Positions 1-10,641 of a DNA stretch of 64,000 nucleotides are shown here, one piece after another. The notes beneath the pieces were generated by a model that ran no database searches, was not told where the DNA came from, and was given only the letters and a program-made list of their open reading frames with translations. The stretch spans positions 62,001-126,000 of the forward strand of contig KN805381.1 in the NCBI GenBank assembly GCA_000818945.1, in the 5' to 3' direction. Every line of letters begins with the position of its first letter. The first letter of the stretch is position 1. A program made the position numbers and the translations under genes. Origin of the DNA: Schizochytrium sp. CCTCC M209059 (lineage: Eukaryota > Sar > Bigyra > Thraustochytrida > Thraustochytriidae).

Positions 1-891
1 TGCGCGGCGACCTGTGCGCGAGCGAGCGAGCGAGCGAGCGCTCCGCCCGCCCGTGCGTGCGCGACGGCTGGCTGGCACGTGCGGCCTCCTGCCCCGGAGC
101 CTCTCGCCCGCTCCTGCCCGCGCCCGCTGGATCCGGCCGCTGGACGCGGGAAAGGCGCGGCTCGGAAAGACGGAGGGAGCGACGTGAACCCTCTCAACGA
201 CAACGACAACGACGCCAATAGCAAGGCCTAGAGCGACGAGGAAAACGTTTCAGACAGAAGAGTGAGATCGTTCCTCTCACACACACAGACACGCACGCAG
301 GCAGGCAGATTTGCTTTGTTGCAGCAAAGAGGCGCCAACCCTCCACCCCCAAACCCCAACCCCAAAAAAGGTAGAACGTCGTCGAGGACGTCGAGATAAA
401 AGGGGGAACAAAATCGTTTGTGTGGAGCCGTCGCGAGTCTCGCGACGGCCGCTGAAATCATAGGCTGCGTGCTAGCAAGCTTCGCCCGCGACGCGCCACC
501 TCAACCGGCGGGCGAGGCTGTGTCAAGCGCGGAGAAAATATCCAGGCCCCTGGTGGCCGCGACGGGCTCCGACCCGCGCGACCAGGATCTTCTTGTCGCG
601 CTCCGACGTGAGCAGCAGGCGAGGTCCTCGCGAGGCCCTGACGTGACTTCGCACTTCAAGGGATCGACGTGCGGCAACAACGCCAACGCGAACGAGACAC
701 CTCAAGAGAACCTCGAATTTGCATCGTGCGAGACTGGATCTCTTCCTGCACCTGTGCCCACGCAGCAGCGCTCCTCCACCTCTGTACTTGTGCCTCCGTA
801 TTCGAAAGACGGTCGTGGGCGGTCAGGATCAAGAGTCGTGCGCGTTTCCAAGGAAGGGAGCTGGAAAGCAGTTGCACCCCGCAAAAAGACC
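1..891. other. 5' flank and leader of the C2-FKBP-SAM gene
   Basis: No separate gene is supported here. The first 60 bases carry a short GAGC tandem run and the stretch to about 180 is very GC-rich, like a promoter. The frame of the next gene stays open from about 418, but has no ATG before 892 and its upstream translation looks like no domain, so I treat it as leader or promoter. A short upstream exon cannot be excluded. Confidence 0.5.
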
Positions 892-3141
892 ATGGCTGGT
901 GGAATGAGCGGCCGCTTGCAGCTCAAGGTGTGCAGCGCGCGGAATTTGAGCAACGACCGTTCCATCTACCCTTTTGTCCAGGTTGTCAGCGGTCTTTACA
1001 AGGAGAAGACCCCTCACCGCAAATGTACAATGGACCAAAAGACCGTTTATTGGAACCAAAAGTTCGTCGTCGATGAGGTCGCCGCAGGCGGTTCGCTGCG
1101 TCTCGAGATCAAAAACAAGGAGTCTTTCCTTGCGCCTCCGACGCTTATGGGTGTAGTCACCTTGCAAGTCCCGGAAACGCCAAATCAGCTCGAAGATGTG
1201 TGGATACCCATCTTGGAGCCCAAAACGATGGAAGCGACCTCTGCCGAATTGCATTGTGTCTTTCAGTTCGAGGCGAGGAACGCCAACTTTTCTGCGCCGC
1301 TGTCGCCCTCTCGATTCACAATGGGCGCGACGGCGTCGAATGGATTCGACTCGGCCATGCGCACCACGAGCCCAGCATCGGGTCCAACCCGGAGTAGCAC
1401 GATTACATCGACAACCACAACGCCAGCGGCGGCCGTTGCTGCTGCAACAGCGATGCGCCCAGGCGCCGATGTAACGCGCGCGCGAGCCTTGACGTCCAGC
1501 GCGGTAGACGCAAAGCAAGGCAGCAAGTCTGCCCGGCCTCTCTCCGGCTTTGATGGGCATGCAGCGGCCTTGACTATCAACGAACTGATGGACTCGCTTG
1601 AAAAGGTGAAACGCATCATCGAAACTCACAGTGGCGCTGGCATGGGCGGCAACGGAGCCGCCGTGGTCGTTCAAAGTTCAGATCCGGAACGACTCGAACT
1701 CCTGCGCAGTGCGCGTGACGAGCTTGACAATGTGCAGACCCAAATTGAGACCGAGTCTACGATTTCCAAAGAATGGCGAGCCAAATTGGTGGACTTGGCT
1801 TCGGCCTACGGAGCCGACCTGGCCGTTCTGCTAAGTGCTGAGGCTTGGGACGATGTAGATCGTCGTAGATCCAGAGTTGTGCCCAAGGCCAGCGCCACGC
1901 CTGGCAGCGCTGGACCTCAAGAGGGCGCGAGCGACGGTAAAGCAGTCTTTCAAGAAACCACAAAGACCTTTGCCCTCGAGAGCCTCGATCTCTTCGACTC
2001 GCTGCTTGACAAGGGTTTTGCCGTCGAAGTGATCGAAACCGGAAACGCAAACAGCGCACCCATTGTTCCTGGAGACAAAGTGAGCCTCGACTACACCGTG
2101 TACATATGGGACTCGGTTCACATGCTCGCCGTTTCATACGCAGATTCGGCGACAAGTGGAGCCCTTGACTTTGTAGTTGGGGATGAAGAGCAACCCATGG
2201 GCTTGAGCCTTGGCGTTGAATCTCTTCACGAGGGCGCGCGCTTTTCCGTGTGTATCTCTCCTGCTTTGGCCTATGGAGAAAATGGAACGACGAATGTACC
2301 ACCCAACACGCACGTTCTTTACGAAGCAACTATTCTTAATGTGCAGCCCCACGCTGGGGCTGCACCACCAGAGGAATATGCCAAAGCTTGCGAGGCAGCA
2401 ACAGCCGTGGAAGATTCCCACACAAATTCCGATCCGAACTCACGCCTCAAGACGAATCGTCTTTCTATTCGTTATCCGGCACGTCAAAATCGAGTATCGC
2501 TGGCGCAACCTGCCGAGGGAGGCGATCCCCTTCCGCGTATGCCTTCACCTTTGCCGCCGTCCCCACCGCGCTCGCGCTCGCCCTCGCCTCCGCTCCCTCC
2601 ACCGGCGAATCACAGGTCACAGCGAACTTCTTCGGGAATGACTGCCACAGCTGCCAGCACGGTGTCAAATTCACCGAGATCAGAACGGACGCCGCCACCG
2701 CTGCCGCCACGTAGCGACTACAAGAACAAAGCGTCTGGTTTGAAGCAAGTCCCACCCCGACCATCGACGCGCAAGCTGCCTGCAAATGCGTCGAGCGCAC
2801 CGACGCCAGCACATGTTGGTTCTACGATCGCGCACACAGCCTCTGCGTGTACAGAGCCGCCGCTCAAACCCTCGATGTCTACATCCTCCGAATCAACGGC
2901 CGCGACGGCTTCCGAGGTTCTCCCGACAGACGGCAGCGCGCCCCAATTTCGCTCCGTGGATGGTTGGCTCGCCGACATTGGTTTCGATCAATTCGCCTCG
3001 TCTTTCCACGACCTTGGAGTCGAGGAACTCGCAGATTTTGGTCTTGTGCAGCGTGCAGATCTCGAACGAATCGGAATGCGTCTCATTCAGGTCCGAAAAT
3101 TCATCGCCCATGTTGCAAATCTTGGTATTACCATTGCATAG
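892..3141 (+). CDS. C2 - FKBP-like - SAM domain protein
   Basis: A 749-residue protein. The start is the first in-frame ATG and sits about five residues before a C2 domain (residues about 5-120, lipid or calcium binding in known families). An FKBP-type peptidyl-prolyl isomerase fold follows at about 375-490, recognisable from its GDxVxxDY start, the F-VG strand, the LAYGENG loop and the VPPN turn. The FKBP12 aromatic Trp59 position reads Leu and the Phe-Asp pair after the first strand is not evident, so catalysis is doubtful. A proline/serine-rich region (about 545-640) precedes a C-terminal SAM domain (about 690-749, ending in the typical IGMR-like helix). The low-complexity linkers suggest an adaptor or scaffold. 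An AATAAA lies about 50 bases past the stop. The role is inferred from domains only. Confidence 0.85.
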   Translation: MAGGMSGRLQLKVCSARNLSNDRSIYPFVQVVSGLYKEKTPHRKCTMDQKTVYWNQKFVVDEVAAGGSLRLEIKNKESFLAPPTLMGVVTLQVPETPNQLEDVWIPILEPKTMEATSAELHCVFQFEARNANFSAPLSPSRFTMGATASNGFDSAMRTTSPASGPTRSSTITSTTTTPAAAVAAATAMRPGADVTRARALTSSAVDAKQGSKSARPLSGFDGHAAALTINELMDSLEKVKRIIETHSGAGMGGNGAAVVVQSSDPERLELLRSARDELDNVQTQIETESTISKEWRAKLVDLASAYGADLAVLLSAEAWDDVDRRRSRVVPKASATPGSAGPQEGASDGKAVFQETTKTFALESLDLFDSLLDKGFAVEVIETGNANSAPIVPGDKVSLDYTVYIWDSVHMLAVSYADSATSGALDFVVGDEEQPMGLSLGVESLHEGARFSVCISPALAYGENGTTNVPPNTHVLYEATILNVQPHAGAAPPEEYAKACEAATAVEDSHTNSDPNSRLKTNRLSIRYPARQNRVSLAQPAEGGDPLPRMPSPLPPSPPRSRSPSPPLPPPANHRSQRTSSGMTATAASTVSNSPRSERTPPPLPPRSDYKNKASGLKQVPPRPSTRKLPANASSAPTPAHVGSTIAHTASACTEPPLKPSMSTSSESTAATASEVLPTDGSAPQFRSVDGWLADIGFDQFASSFHDLGVEELADFGLVQRADLERIGMRLIQVRKFIAHVANLGITIA

Positions 3142-3966
3142 GCGAGGCACACGTATGAATGAAAGTAGAGAATAACCTTATTTTTGGTGCAAATAAAGAC
3201 CCAGGCGCAGAACAGTAGTGCGACCGACGGTTGAGCCGCGTCTCTCCCCCCGCTTTTGCTTGCTCGCTCGTGGGTGTGCTTCCATGTTTGCACTACGAGC
3301 GAATACATCCAAATACTACGGGTTGTCTTTGGAGAGTAGAGTAGAGCAGAGTAAAGCACAGAGCAAAGCAGAGCTCATTTGCCATTTCAATAAGATTCAG
3401 GCTCACGAAGGAGTAGGTAGTAGTATAGTAGCCCTACCAAGGACCGAAGAAGTTCAATTCAAAGGTGAACTTGCATTTGTAGGAGACCCTGTGAGAAATT
3501 ACAATAAAAAGAAAAGCTACTTTTCCCCTTCGCAACTCGGAGCCATATACGAGGTTGGAACTTGCGCGACGTAACTGCATCGTTTGAAATTCTGACTCCA
3601 TGCTTTCACTGACGTCTTTTATTTTGCATTGTCTTGAACTGTCAATGACGCAGAAGATGAGAAGACACCAGGACCGGAAATCGTACGCATCTTTCCTAGT
3701 TTATGCATGGTCCCATTGCAAGGTACCATGTGCCTGCCGGTCACAATCACATACATTCCTGAGTATGGGAGAGACAACTTGTTTCTGTTACATCCATGCA
3801 TGAAAATTTCCACTGGGTTTGAAGATGTATGTGGACAGAAAAGAAAAGTGTCTGCAGTGAAGGAACTTTTCCTCGCTGTGGCATTCAAACGTACATATTT
3901 TAGACCTTTATGGTTCGGAGACATTCTGTACTATTACAAATCACCATCGTCTGAGCCTTAGCTTTT
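3142..3966. other. Convergent intergenic region
   Basis: About 825 bases between the 3' ends of two convergent genes. It is more AT-rich than the flanking genes. An AATAAA-type signal lies at 3192-3197. Small open frames on both strands show no domain or coding character. I see no gene here. Confidence 0.6.
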
Positions 3967-4945
3967 TCAGGTCTCCAAGAGCTCGGCACTAAAAGCATCT
4001 TCCATGCCGAGCGAAGTTGCGGCCTCTCGTCGCGTCTCTTCGCCATGTCTTGGAAGCCAAAAGTACACGTAGAGCGTCGCCGTGATGGGCAGGTGGTATG
4101 ACAGCAGCTTGAGAATGATGCGAATCTGTTCCTCGATGGCTGTGTCAAAATGTACGCAATCCTCGGGGTTCCTGATCATTTTCAGGCATTTGTTTCGGTT
4201 AGAATCAAGGTTAGCAATTGTTCGCTCGCTCTCACTTCCACTCCACACCAACGTACTTGTAGACAGACTTGAGCCACAGATCGAGCGTGACCTGAGCGCT
4301 TGCACCAATGGCGTTACAGACCAGAAGAACAAATAACGCCCGCTGCTGCTTCGCCACCTCTTCGACATTTCCTATCGAAGGATCTGTGTACACATGACTC
4401 CAGTGCATGGCACCAGCGAGTTTTCGCATTACCTTCAGACCTGGTATAGAAAAGAGTCCCACAATGAGCAGCTGGGAGACAGACATGACCAACCAGCGCG
4501 GGTGAAAGCAAAGATCTTTTCGACGACCCATGGCCACAAGAAAGATTAGCGTCAGGTATAGTGTTAACACACCCAGCAGGGGGAAATAATACTTTGAGAA
4601 CATGACAGGATCCATGCCTGTCTCCGCGGCTGCTTTGGCATAATTTGCGCATGTAATGAGCGACTGCACTCCTCGCGCGTACGCCGCCGCAAAGCTGAGC
4701 TTCTGATTCTTGTCGATCAAATATTTGAGCGTGAGAAAGAACGACTGCATCGTTCCAAGCGCCAGCATCAGCAGATTCGAGGCGTACCATCGTGTCCGCA
4801 CAAAGACGACGAGCATCCGCAACGTGGCAAAGAGGCACACAGCCAGTAGCAGGGCGCTCGCGAGGCCCAGGACCACCCCTCGCACGCACTCCCAGTGAAA
4901 CATGTCCAGAGGCCTATCCGCGTCATCCTGGCAGTGTGGCCACAT
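3967..4945 (-). CDS. Multipass membrane protein, two exons
   Basis: The coding sequence joins exon 1 (4945-4236) to exon 2 (4171-3967), giving 304 residues. The 64-base intron has donor GTGAGA, a clear CTAAC branch-like site and acceptor ATCAG. Joining restores a frame whose exon-2 product (starting KNPEDC) continues a hydrophobic protein. I count about six to seven hydrophobic helices, the first at about residues 22-47 and the last in exon 2 over the YHLPITATLYVYFWL stretch. The size and layout recall seven-helix THH1/TOM1/TOM3-type or GPCR-like proteins of plants and stramenopiles, but I see no diagnostic motif, so the family is open. It is divergent from the coiled-coil gene at 5348, with about 400 bases between them. 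Confidence 0.75.
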
Positions 4946-5347
4946 GGCTTTTACCGAAAGTCTGCCACGTTGAGGAAAGTCTCTCTGTGCCAGTGGAGAC
5001 TGCCTAGAGTTAACCTGAACTGGATCGGGTCCGCCGAGCGAGCCAGCCTCTGGGGCCTCGAACGAACGTCCTGGGCTCTGGCCGCCTCGACAAAGTTTTG
5101 CTTTTCCTTTTTCCTTCTTCTGCTACTATAACATTTGGAGCTTGCGAAACCCGTTTCCGGGGATGTGCGTTACGACCGGTACGGGCCTTCTGTGAGAGCC
5201 CGTATTTTATAGCGTCTTTGCGATGAGCAGGCGAAAAACGAGAGCATGTTGTTGAGCCTATGTAGTAAGCCCGAGACGAAGCGGAGCTGCAGAAGTAGAC
5301 TTTGTTGCTAAATCCTGAACGGAACACACTGACTGGGCCGCGGAGGC
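4946..5347. promoter_or_regulatory. Divergent intergenic region between 3967-4945 (-) and 5348 (+)
   Basis: About 400 bases separating two head-to-head genes, so it should hold both promoters. It has pyrimidine runs on the + strand (5098-5125), but no TATA box or named site that I can defend. Confidence 0.4.
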
Positions 5348-8300
5348 ATGGCCAGCGGGGACAACGACGACGACGCCAAGGCATGGGTCACGGCCGAGTC
5401 CTCCCTCGCGCTTGAGCAGATCTCGGAGGAGGTCGACGAGGCCGATGAAGACGCTGACCTTGACGCTGATGCAGACGAAGCGAACTCGCAGCGACGTTTG
5501 AGCATTGACAGCAGGCCCGAAGATGCTACAGCAAAAAATATTAAAGGGAGAGGGCGCGAGAATGCGACCAAGACCGAAAGTCCGGGAAATGATGCCTCGA
5601 ATCAGCCAGAGCGTACGACCCAGGTGCTAGAGCTTCTCAGGGAAAATAGAAGGTCGAGCATGTTTGAGTCTATGGAACGCATCCGCAGCCAGAAACTCGT
5701 TCAAGGCACGAGCAGACGCTCCCTCGCATCGCTCCGACGATCGAGCGCAATGTCCGTCACCTCGTCGCAGCGCAGTAGTCGCGAAGAGCTCGAAGATGCA
5801 ATTATTGACGCGCTTCTCGCCAAAGACGTCAACGATTTGAGTGCCACAGAATTCAAGACACTGGAAGAAAGTTTTTCAAAGAATGAACGTCGTGTCAACG
5901 AAATGCGGGAGAAGTTATCTCAGCACCAGGAATTTCACCAGAGCAAACGCGCAGTGGCATTGCAAGACGAGCTTGATAACATCGACGTCCGCGTCGAGTC
6001 AGAGCGGATGGAGCGCGAAAAGCTCGAGGCACAGCTTCAGGCGCTTCGCGAGCGCGAGGCGACCTTTGCGATTGAGGACGACAACCTTGCAGCCAAACTT
6101 CATGATATGGAGCTTCAGCATCAACTTGAAAGTGTTGCTATGCTTCGGATCAAGGCTGACAAGATTAGAAGAGAGCGTGAGCAACTCGAGACTTCTGAGC
6201 GCGTCCGTAAGGTAGAAATTGAAGCGATTCTTGAAGAAAACGATCGAAGGAGCATCTCGGGCGAAGCGACGCTCAAACGTTTACTGGCAAGAGTAGATAC
6301 GTTGCAAAAGGAGCTTCGCGAGCCAGTCTATGCCGAAGATACGGAGTTTTCAAAGGACATCAATGCAGCCTTTGCGCTCGTCGACGATGGGTCCAAGAGT
6401 GCAGAGAGCGACTTTGCGAAGCTCTTTGACAAAGTCGCGCAAGTTCGTGAAGAGCGCTGGGAAGGCAAACTACGCGCACTTGAGAGCGAGCTTGGCGAAC
6501 TGTGCGAAGAACGAGCTAGACTCGCCGCCGAGGAACGCGAGGTCGAGAAACGCCGCGCTCATCACGAAAAGCTCGCTGCACAGGGGCTCGAGTATCTCGT
6601 GGAGCTTGAACTCGGACATGCGCCACCTGCAAACTATGTTCTTGCAAATCTCTTGCAAAATCAAGTTTCAGAAGAGGTGCCGCAAACGCAAAGTCCAGAA
6701 GCAGGTAAAGAAGCAAGTGTTATTGATAGCAGCGGAACGCAGGATGACGAAGCATGGAAAGATGAGGGTGTGGACGAACTCTTTGACGAGCTCGACACTT
6801 TCAATATAGACCACTTTGCAAAGCGTGTTGAAGAGGAAATTGAAATCACGCAGTCGAGAATCGCAAGCCATCATGCGGATCTTCAGACACTCGAAAAGGA
6901 GCGTCAGTGGGTTGCAAGCGATTCCGTCTTTGACCCACACGAGCAAAAGTCCTATGATGGCTCTCTCGGGCCAGCATCGTATCCCAAGGCATCGCTGCCT
7001 ACCTTTGAGATCGTGCGTGGCATCCTCATGGATGCCGTAAACGACTTCCTTGAATCGTATGAACCTTTTAACGTGGCTCAGCTTCGTCAAGAAGCCGAAC
7101 AAGCCGTAGTAAAGTGGCAGGCGAGTGGATCTATGCTCGAACGCCGCATCCAGGAAGAGGATCGTGAAAATGCTGTGCGAATGGTTGCAGACGATATCAC
7201 AAACAGCACCCTCGACTCTGTCCTGCGAGGAATATTTGGCGAGGTGGAAACAGCTCGTTTGCTCTCACGCAAAATCGCAGACAAGCTCGTGCTTGGGTCT
7301 GTCTTTAGTTTGTGGCAGGGCGACGGCCAAGTACCGGATGAGATGAAGAACCAAGTTACAAGCACATTTACAGAGCTCCAGCAGCGCAGAGATGCGCGAG
7401 ATCTTGTTCAGCTTTCACACTCGAGAAAACCAACGACAACAATGCACCTCAAGCTGGAGAAGGCAATACTCCCACAAGAAACAAGCGTTTTCAACTCCAC
7501 GAACGCCGCATACAGCAAGGCCTCGATGCAACGGATCCGCGAAGAGCTCGAAAAAAAGCGCATGCGCGAGCAAGCATACGAGGAGGAGCTCGTCGAAAAG
7601 CGACTGGACCCTACACTGGAACTCGAAGCAGAGGCAAACGGCGAAGCCAAGAAAGACCGAGACGCAGACGATGGCGAAGAGAGCAGCAGCGAAGACGAGG
7701 AGAATGAGGACGCCACCAAATTACAATTTGCGCTCGTTCAACCGATCGAACCTGAAAAGGTGACGGCTCGGACACCCGAGTTCCGACGTGTGGAAAAAGA
7801 CTTTTGGAATGGAATCACCTTTCGATCGAAGCACATCAAAGTGCGTAGCGGTCAGGGGGCTCCAACGGCACTCGCTGGGTCAGCAGGTGGCGATTATCTT
7901 GCCCTCGGTACTGGAACGGGTCGCATTCTCGTCTACGATGTGAGACCCGAGAAAGAGGCGCTGTTATTGCGCAAATATCAGCCAAAGAACATGCCGGCGG
8001 CGATTGTGCAACTCGTATGGAGCACGGACCAGGGCTCCCTTCTTCTCTCTCTTGACGAAGCGGGGACCGTCCGCCTGCTGAGCACCTTGCCATCCCCGCA
8101 ACACGCTGGCAGAACACATGTCTGGCAAAAATTGCTCAAGCCCGTCATGCTCGAAGAACTTCTCGAGCTCACGTGGCAAGATTTTGATCGTCCCGTTCAG
8201 GAGAACCTCTACGATGACGACGACGATATCGAACAGTACAAGGCGAAAATAAGAGCCAAGCAACGCAAACGCAAAAGGCGTTATCGCCTTGTCGAGCCCG

Positions 8301-9628
8301 GCGAAGAGGAGTTGCAGCCAGTGCATGTGGCATTCCACACTGCACATACTCTCTTTGGCCTTCAGCTCAGCATCATGATTGCCCTGAAAAATGGTGACCT
8401 CGTTAAATGGAATACTGACCATGAAAAGTCATACGGTGATCGAAGCGTGTACTGTCCTTCGCACGCTCACGTTGAGCCACAGAACCCGCGCGATCCGAAT
8501 GTACTTCCTGGGAACCCCCGTCACAAAGGAGAGCTGTTCGGGTCAACAATCCGGCGTGAGTTTTACCAGGGACACAAGCACCCTCCAAAGTTTATTGGCT
8601 TTGTCAACAGATGCTCAGAAATTATGTACACGATTGATGAAAAAGATCGCATGCGTCTCTGGCCCTATGAACCCAGCCAATTCTCTGGCTTTGGATGGTA
8701 TGTTCCGCTGCAGCGCTTCACACTCGACTTGCGCGCCATCTCGTACACTGCGGATCGTGCCCTTCCCGTCGAGAAAGTCTTTCCTCCAGAGGGCGTGGAG
8801 ATTCCATCTGCCCCGCCCCCAAAGACTTTGGCCCTCAACAGCGCTCGAAGCGCAGAGAGCAAGGCCCTCGACGAGGAGAAAGCCCTCGAAAAAGATGCGA
8901 ACTTTCTAACGCTAGCGAGGGACGAAGAGAGACTCATTGCAACGCTTGAGCTGCAAGACAAGCCTTGGCTCGTGCGAGAGACTGGCGAAAAACAGCGCGT
9001 CATGCAGATTTTTGCCCCCGACGACATTCCCGACGATAAAAGTAGCCCGCATCACGTGTTAATTCACTCTAAAGGTGGAACGCTTGTGCAGCACATGATC
9101 TCGTACTTTTCGCCTCAGGTCAGTGAAGGAATTCTCGAGGATGTCTCGCTGTCGCATGCAGGGTCCGAGATACTCTTTCTTGTGCGATATCCTGCAACAG
9201 CAGAAAAGCCAGGAACGCTTCGCATCTTTGTCTATGACACCGTGACGCTGGGCTTGGAGCCCACCGCCGTGGAAATACTAATGGAAGGGAAAGTTCGACC
9301 GCGTCTCGCAGTGTCACCTTTGCTCAAGGAGGTCGGCTCCGACTATGTGTACATTCTGATGAACTCGTGCGTGCACGTTGTTTCGCTCACAAGCGGCCTC
9401 TTTGCGACGCAGCGCCTCAATCCTCTCGGAAAGAACGTCGAGCCAGGTGTGCGGCTTACGGATCTCGTCCTTCTTCGAGACCACCAGCATCTTGCTTGTA
9501 CAGGCCCAGCAAGTGACACTGTCTACCTTTTTGCCATTGACAATCCAGCGCAAGGCTCTGGAGACCTTCCCATGGACCGCTACCATCGTCCACGAATGGA
9601 GCATACGCCGCGCGAGTGTGACGTTTGA
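5348..9628 (+). CDS. Large coiled-coil and WD40-like beta-propeller protein
   Basis: A 1,426-residue protein in one exon; the ATG at 5348 opens a very acidic N-terminus. Residues about 150-440 and 500-570 are long charged heptad-rich coiled coils (many EREQLE-type segments). An acidic low-complexity stretch (about 755-795) leads into a C-terminal region from about 805 with repeated beta strands such as LALGTGTGRILVYD, VQLVWS and SLDEAGTVRLL, typical of WD40 blades, interrupted by a basic insert (about 965-980). I do not recognise a precise orthologue. The coiled-coil plus propeller layout is common in ciliary and axonemal proteins (WDR/CFAP type), which would suit a flagellated zoospore stage, but that role is inference. 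Confidence 0.8.
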   Translation: MASGDNDDDAKAWVTAESSLALEQISEEVDEADEDADLDADADEANSQRRLSIDSRPEDATAKNIKGRGRENATKTESPGNDASNQPERTTQVLELLRENRRSSMFESMERIRSQKLVQGTSRRSLASLRRSSAMSVTSSQRSSREELEDAIIDALLAKDVNDLSATEFKTLEESFSKNERRVNEMREKLSQHQEFHQSKRAVALQDELDNIDVRVESERMEREKLEAQLQALREREATFAIEDDNLAAKLHDMELQHQLESVAMLRIKADKIRREREQLETSERVRKVEIEAILEENDRRSISGEATLKRLLARVDTLQKELREPVYAEDTEFSKDINAAFALVDDGSKSAESDFAKLFDKVAQVREERWEGKLRALESELGELCEERARLAAEEREVEKRRAHHEKLAAQGLEYLVELELGHAPPANYVLANLLQNQVSEEVPQTQSPEAGKEASVIDSSGTQDDEAWKDEGVDELFDELDTFNIDHFAKRVEEEIEITQSRIASHHADLQTLEKERQWVASDSVFDPHEQKSYDGSLGPASYPKASLPTFEIVRGILMDAVNDFLESYEPFNVAQLRQEAEQAVVKWQASGSMLERRIQEEDRENAVRMVADDITNSTLDSVLRGIFGEVETARLLSRKIADKLVLGSVFSLWQGDGQVPDEMKNQVTSTFTELQQRRDARDLVQLSHSRKPTTTMHLKLEKAILPQETSVFNSTNAAYSKASMQRIREELEKKRMREQAYEEELVEKRLDPTLELEAEANGEAKKDRDADDGEESSSEDEENEDATKLQFALVQPIEPEKVTARTPEFRRVEKDFWNGITFRSKHIKVRSGQGAPTALAGSAGGDYLALGTGTGRILVYDVRPEKEALLLRKYQPKNMPAAIVQLVWSTDQGSLLLSLDEAGTVRLLSTLPSPQHAGRTHVWQKLLKPVMLEELLELTWQDFDRPVQENLYDDDDDIEQYKAKIRAKQRKRKRRYRLVEPGEEELQPVHVAFHTAHTLFGLQLSIMIALKNGDLVKWNTDHEKSYGDRSVYCPSHAHVEPQNPRDPNVLPGNPRHKGELFGSTIRREFYQGHKHPPKFIGFVNRCSEIMYTIDEKDRMRLWPYEPSQFSGFGWYVPLQRFTLDLRAISYTADRALPVEKVFPPEGVEIPSAPPPKTLALNSARSAESKALDEEKALEKDANFLTLARDEERLIATLELQDKPWLVRETGEKQRVMQIFAPDDIPDDKSSPHHVLIHSKGGTLVQHMISYFSPQVSEGILEDVSLSHAGSEILFLVRYPATAEKPGTLRIFVYDTVTLGLEPTAVEILMEGKVRPRLAVSPLLKEVGSDYVYILMNSCVHVVSLTSGLFATQRLNPLGKNVEPGVRLTDLVLLRDHQHLACTGPASDTVYLFAIDNPAQGSGDLPMDRYHRPRMEHTPRECDV

Positions 9629-9746
9629 CTGGACGGACGCATGGACATTAAGAGAATGATAAAGAAAGATTCTTGTATTGTGGAATGGTATACCGTGAAA
9701 CGTGTTCGTGATTCATCTTCGGAAACTCTGCTTTAATTGACACAGC

Positions 9747-10427
9747 CTACGCAAGCGGATGGCCGTCGCTATCGTCCGAGTTCATGCGCTGCTTTGCTAC
9801 GCGCGAGTGTGGCGGGCGCTGTGGAACAGGACGGGACGCATTTGGCACAGGTGGGGGTCTGGTCGACGCAGCTGATGGCGCAGGAGGTCTTTGTGCGGAG
9901 CTGTCCATGCGTGCCATAACCTGGGAGCTCGTGGGATGGCTGGGTCCGCTTGCTGTTGTTGGCTGGGGCACACTCATTCGATTGCGAACTTGTGAAGACT
10001 TTGTCGGGACCGGAGGAACTGAGTGCTGTACAGCAGCTGGTCGCGCATATTGTTGCGGAGGAGGTTGAGGCGGTGGCACCGATGTTGAACTTACAGGCGA
10101 GGATCGTGCTGCCGGGCTTCGACTCGACGAGGAGAATGATGACTGCGGAATGTGTTGTGATGTAGTCTGCTGCGGCTGGGTTCGAGGAATAGGTGTTGGT
10201 ACGGGCTGTGGCGAAGGTGCCGCAGCAGAATGCGAAGAAGACTGATGAGCTGGTTGCGATGTCGCGTGTGACCGAGGGACTGGCGGGGGTACGGGATGCG
10301 AAGATTGCGTCTGCTGCGTCTGCTGCTGTGTAAATGCTGGCTTTGGTGCAAAACCTGCCCTAGGCATGGACCCACCACGTGTCATCGAGCTCGTACGCGG
10401 CAAGACGGGTGGGGCTTTTGGTTGTTG

Positions 10428-10458
<31 letters not shown>

Positions 10459-10599
10459 TGCCGGTCTGTTGGGGACCGAGGTACAGGTGCATTCGAGCCC
10501 GCGACCGCAATAGGGGGCTGGATCGGCATGTGCGTAATGTTGGCTGAATGCGCACTTTGTTGACCTTGCGCACCACCATTCCGGGGTTGCTGCGTACTT

Positions 10600-10641
<42 letters not shown>

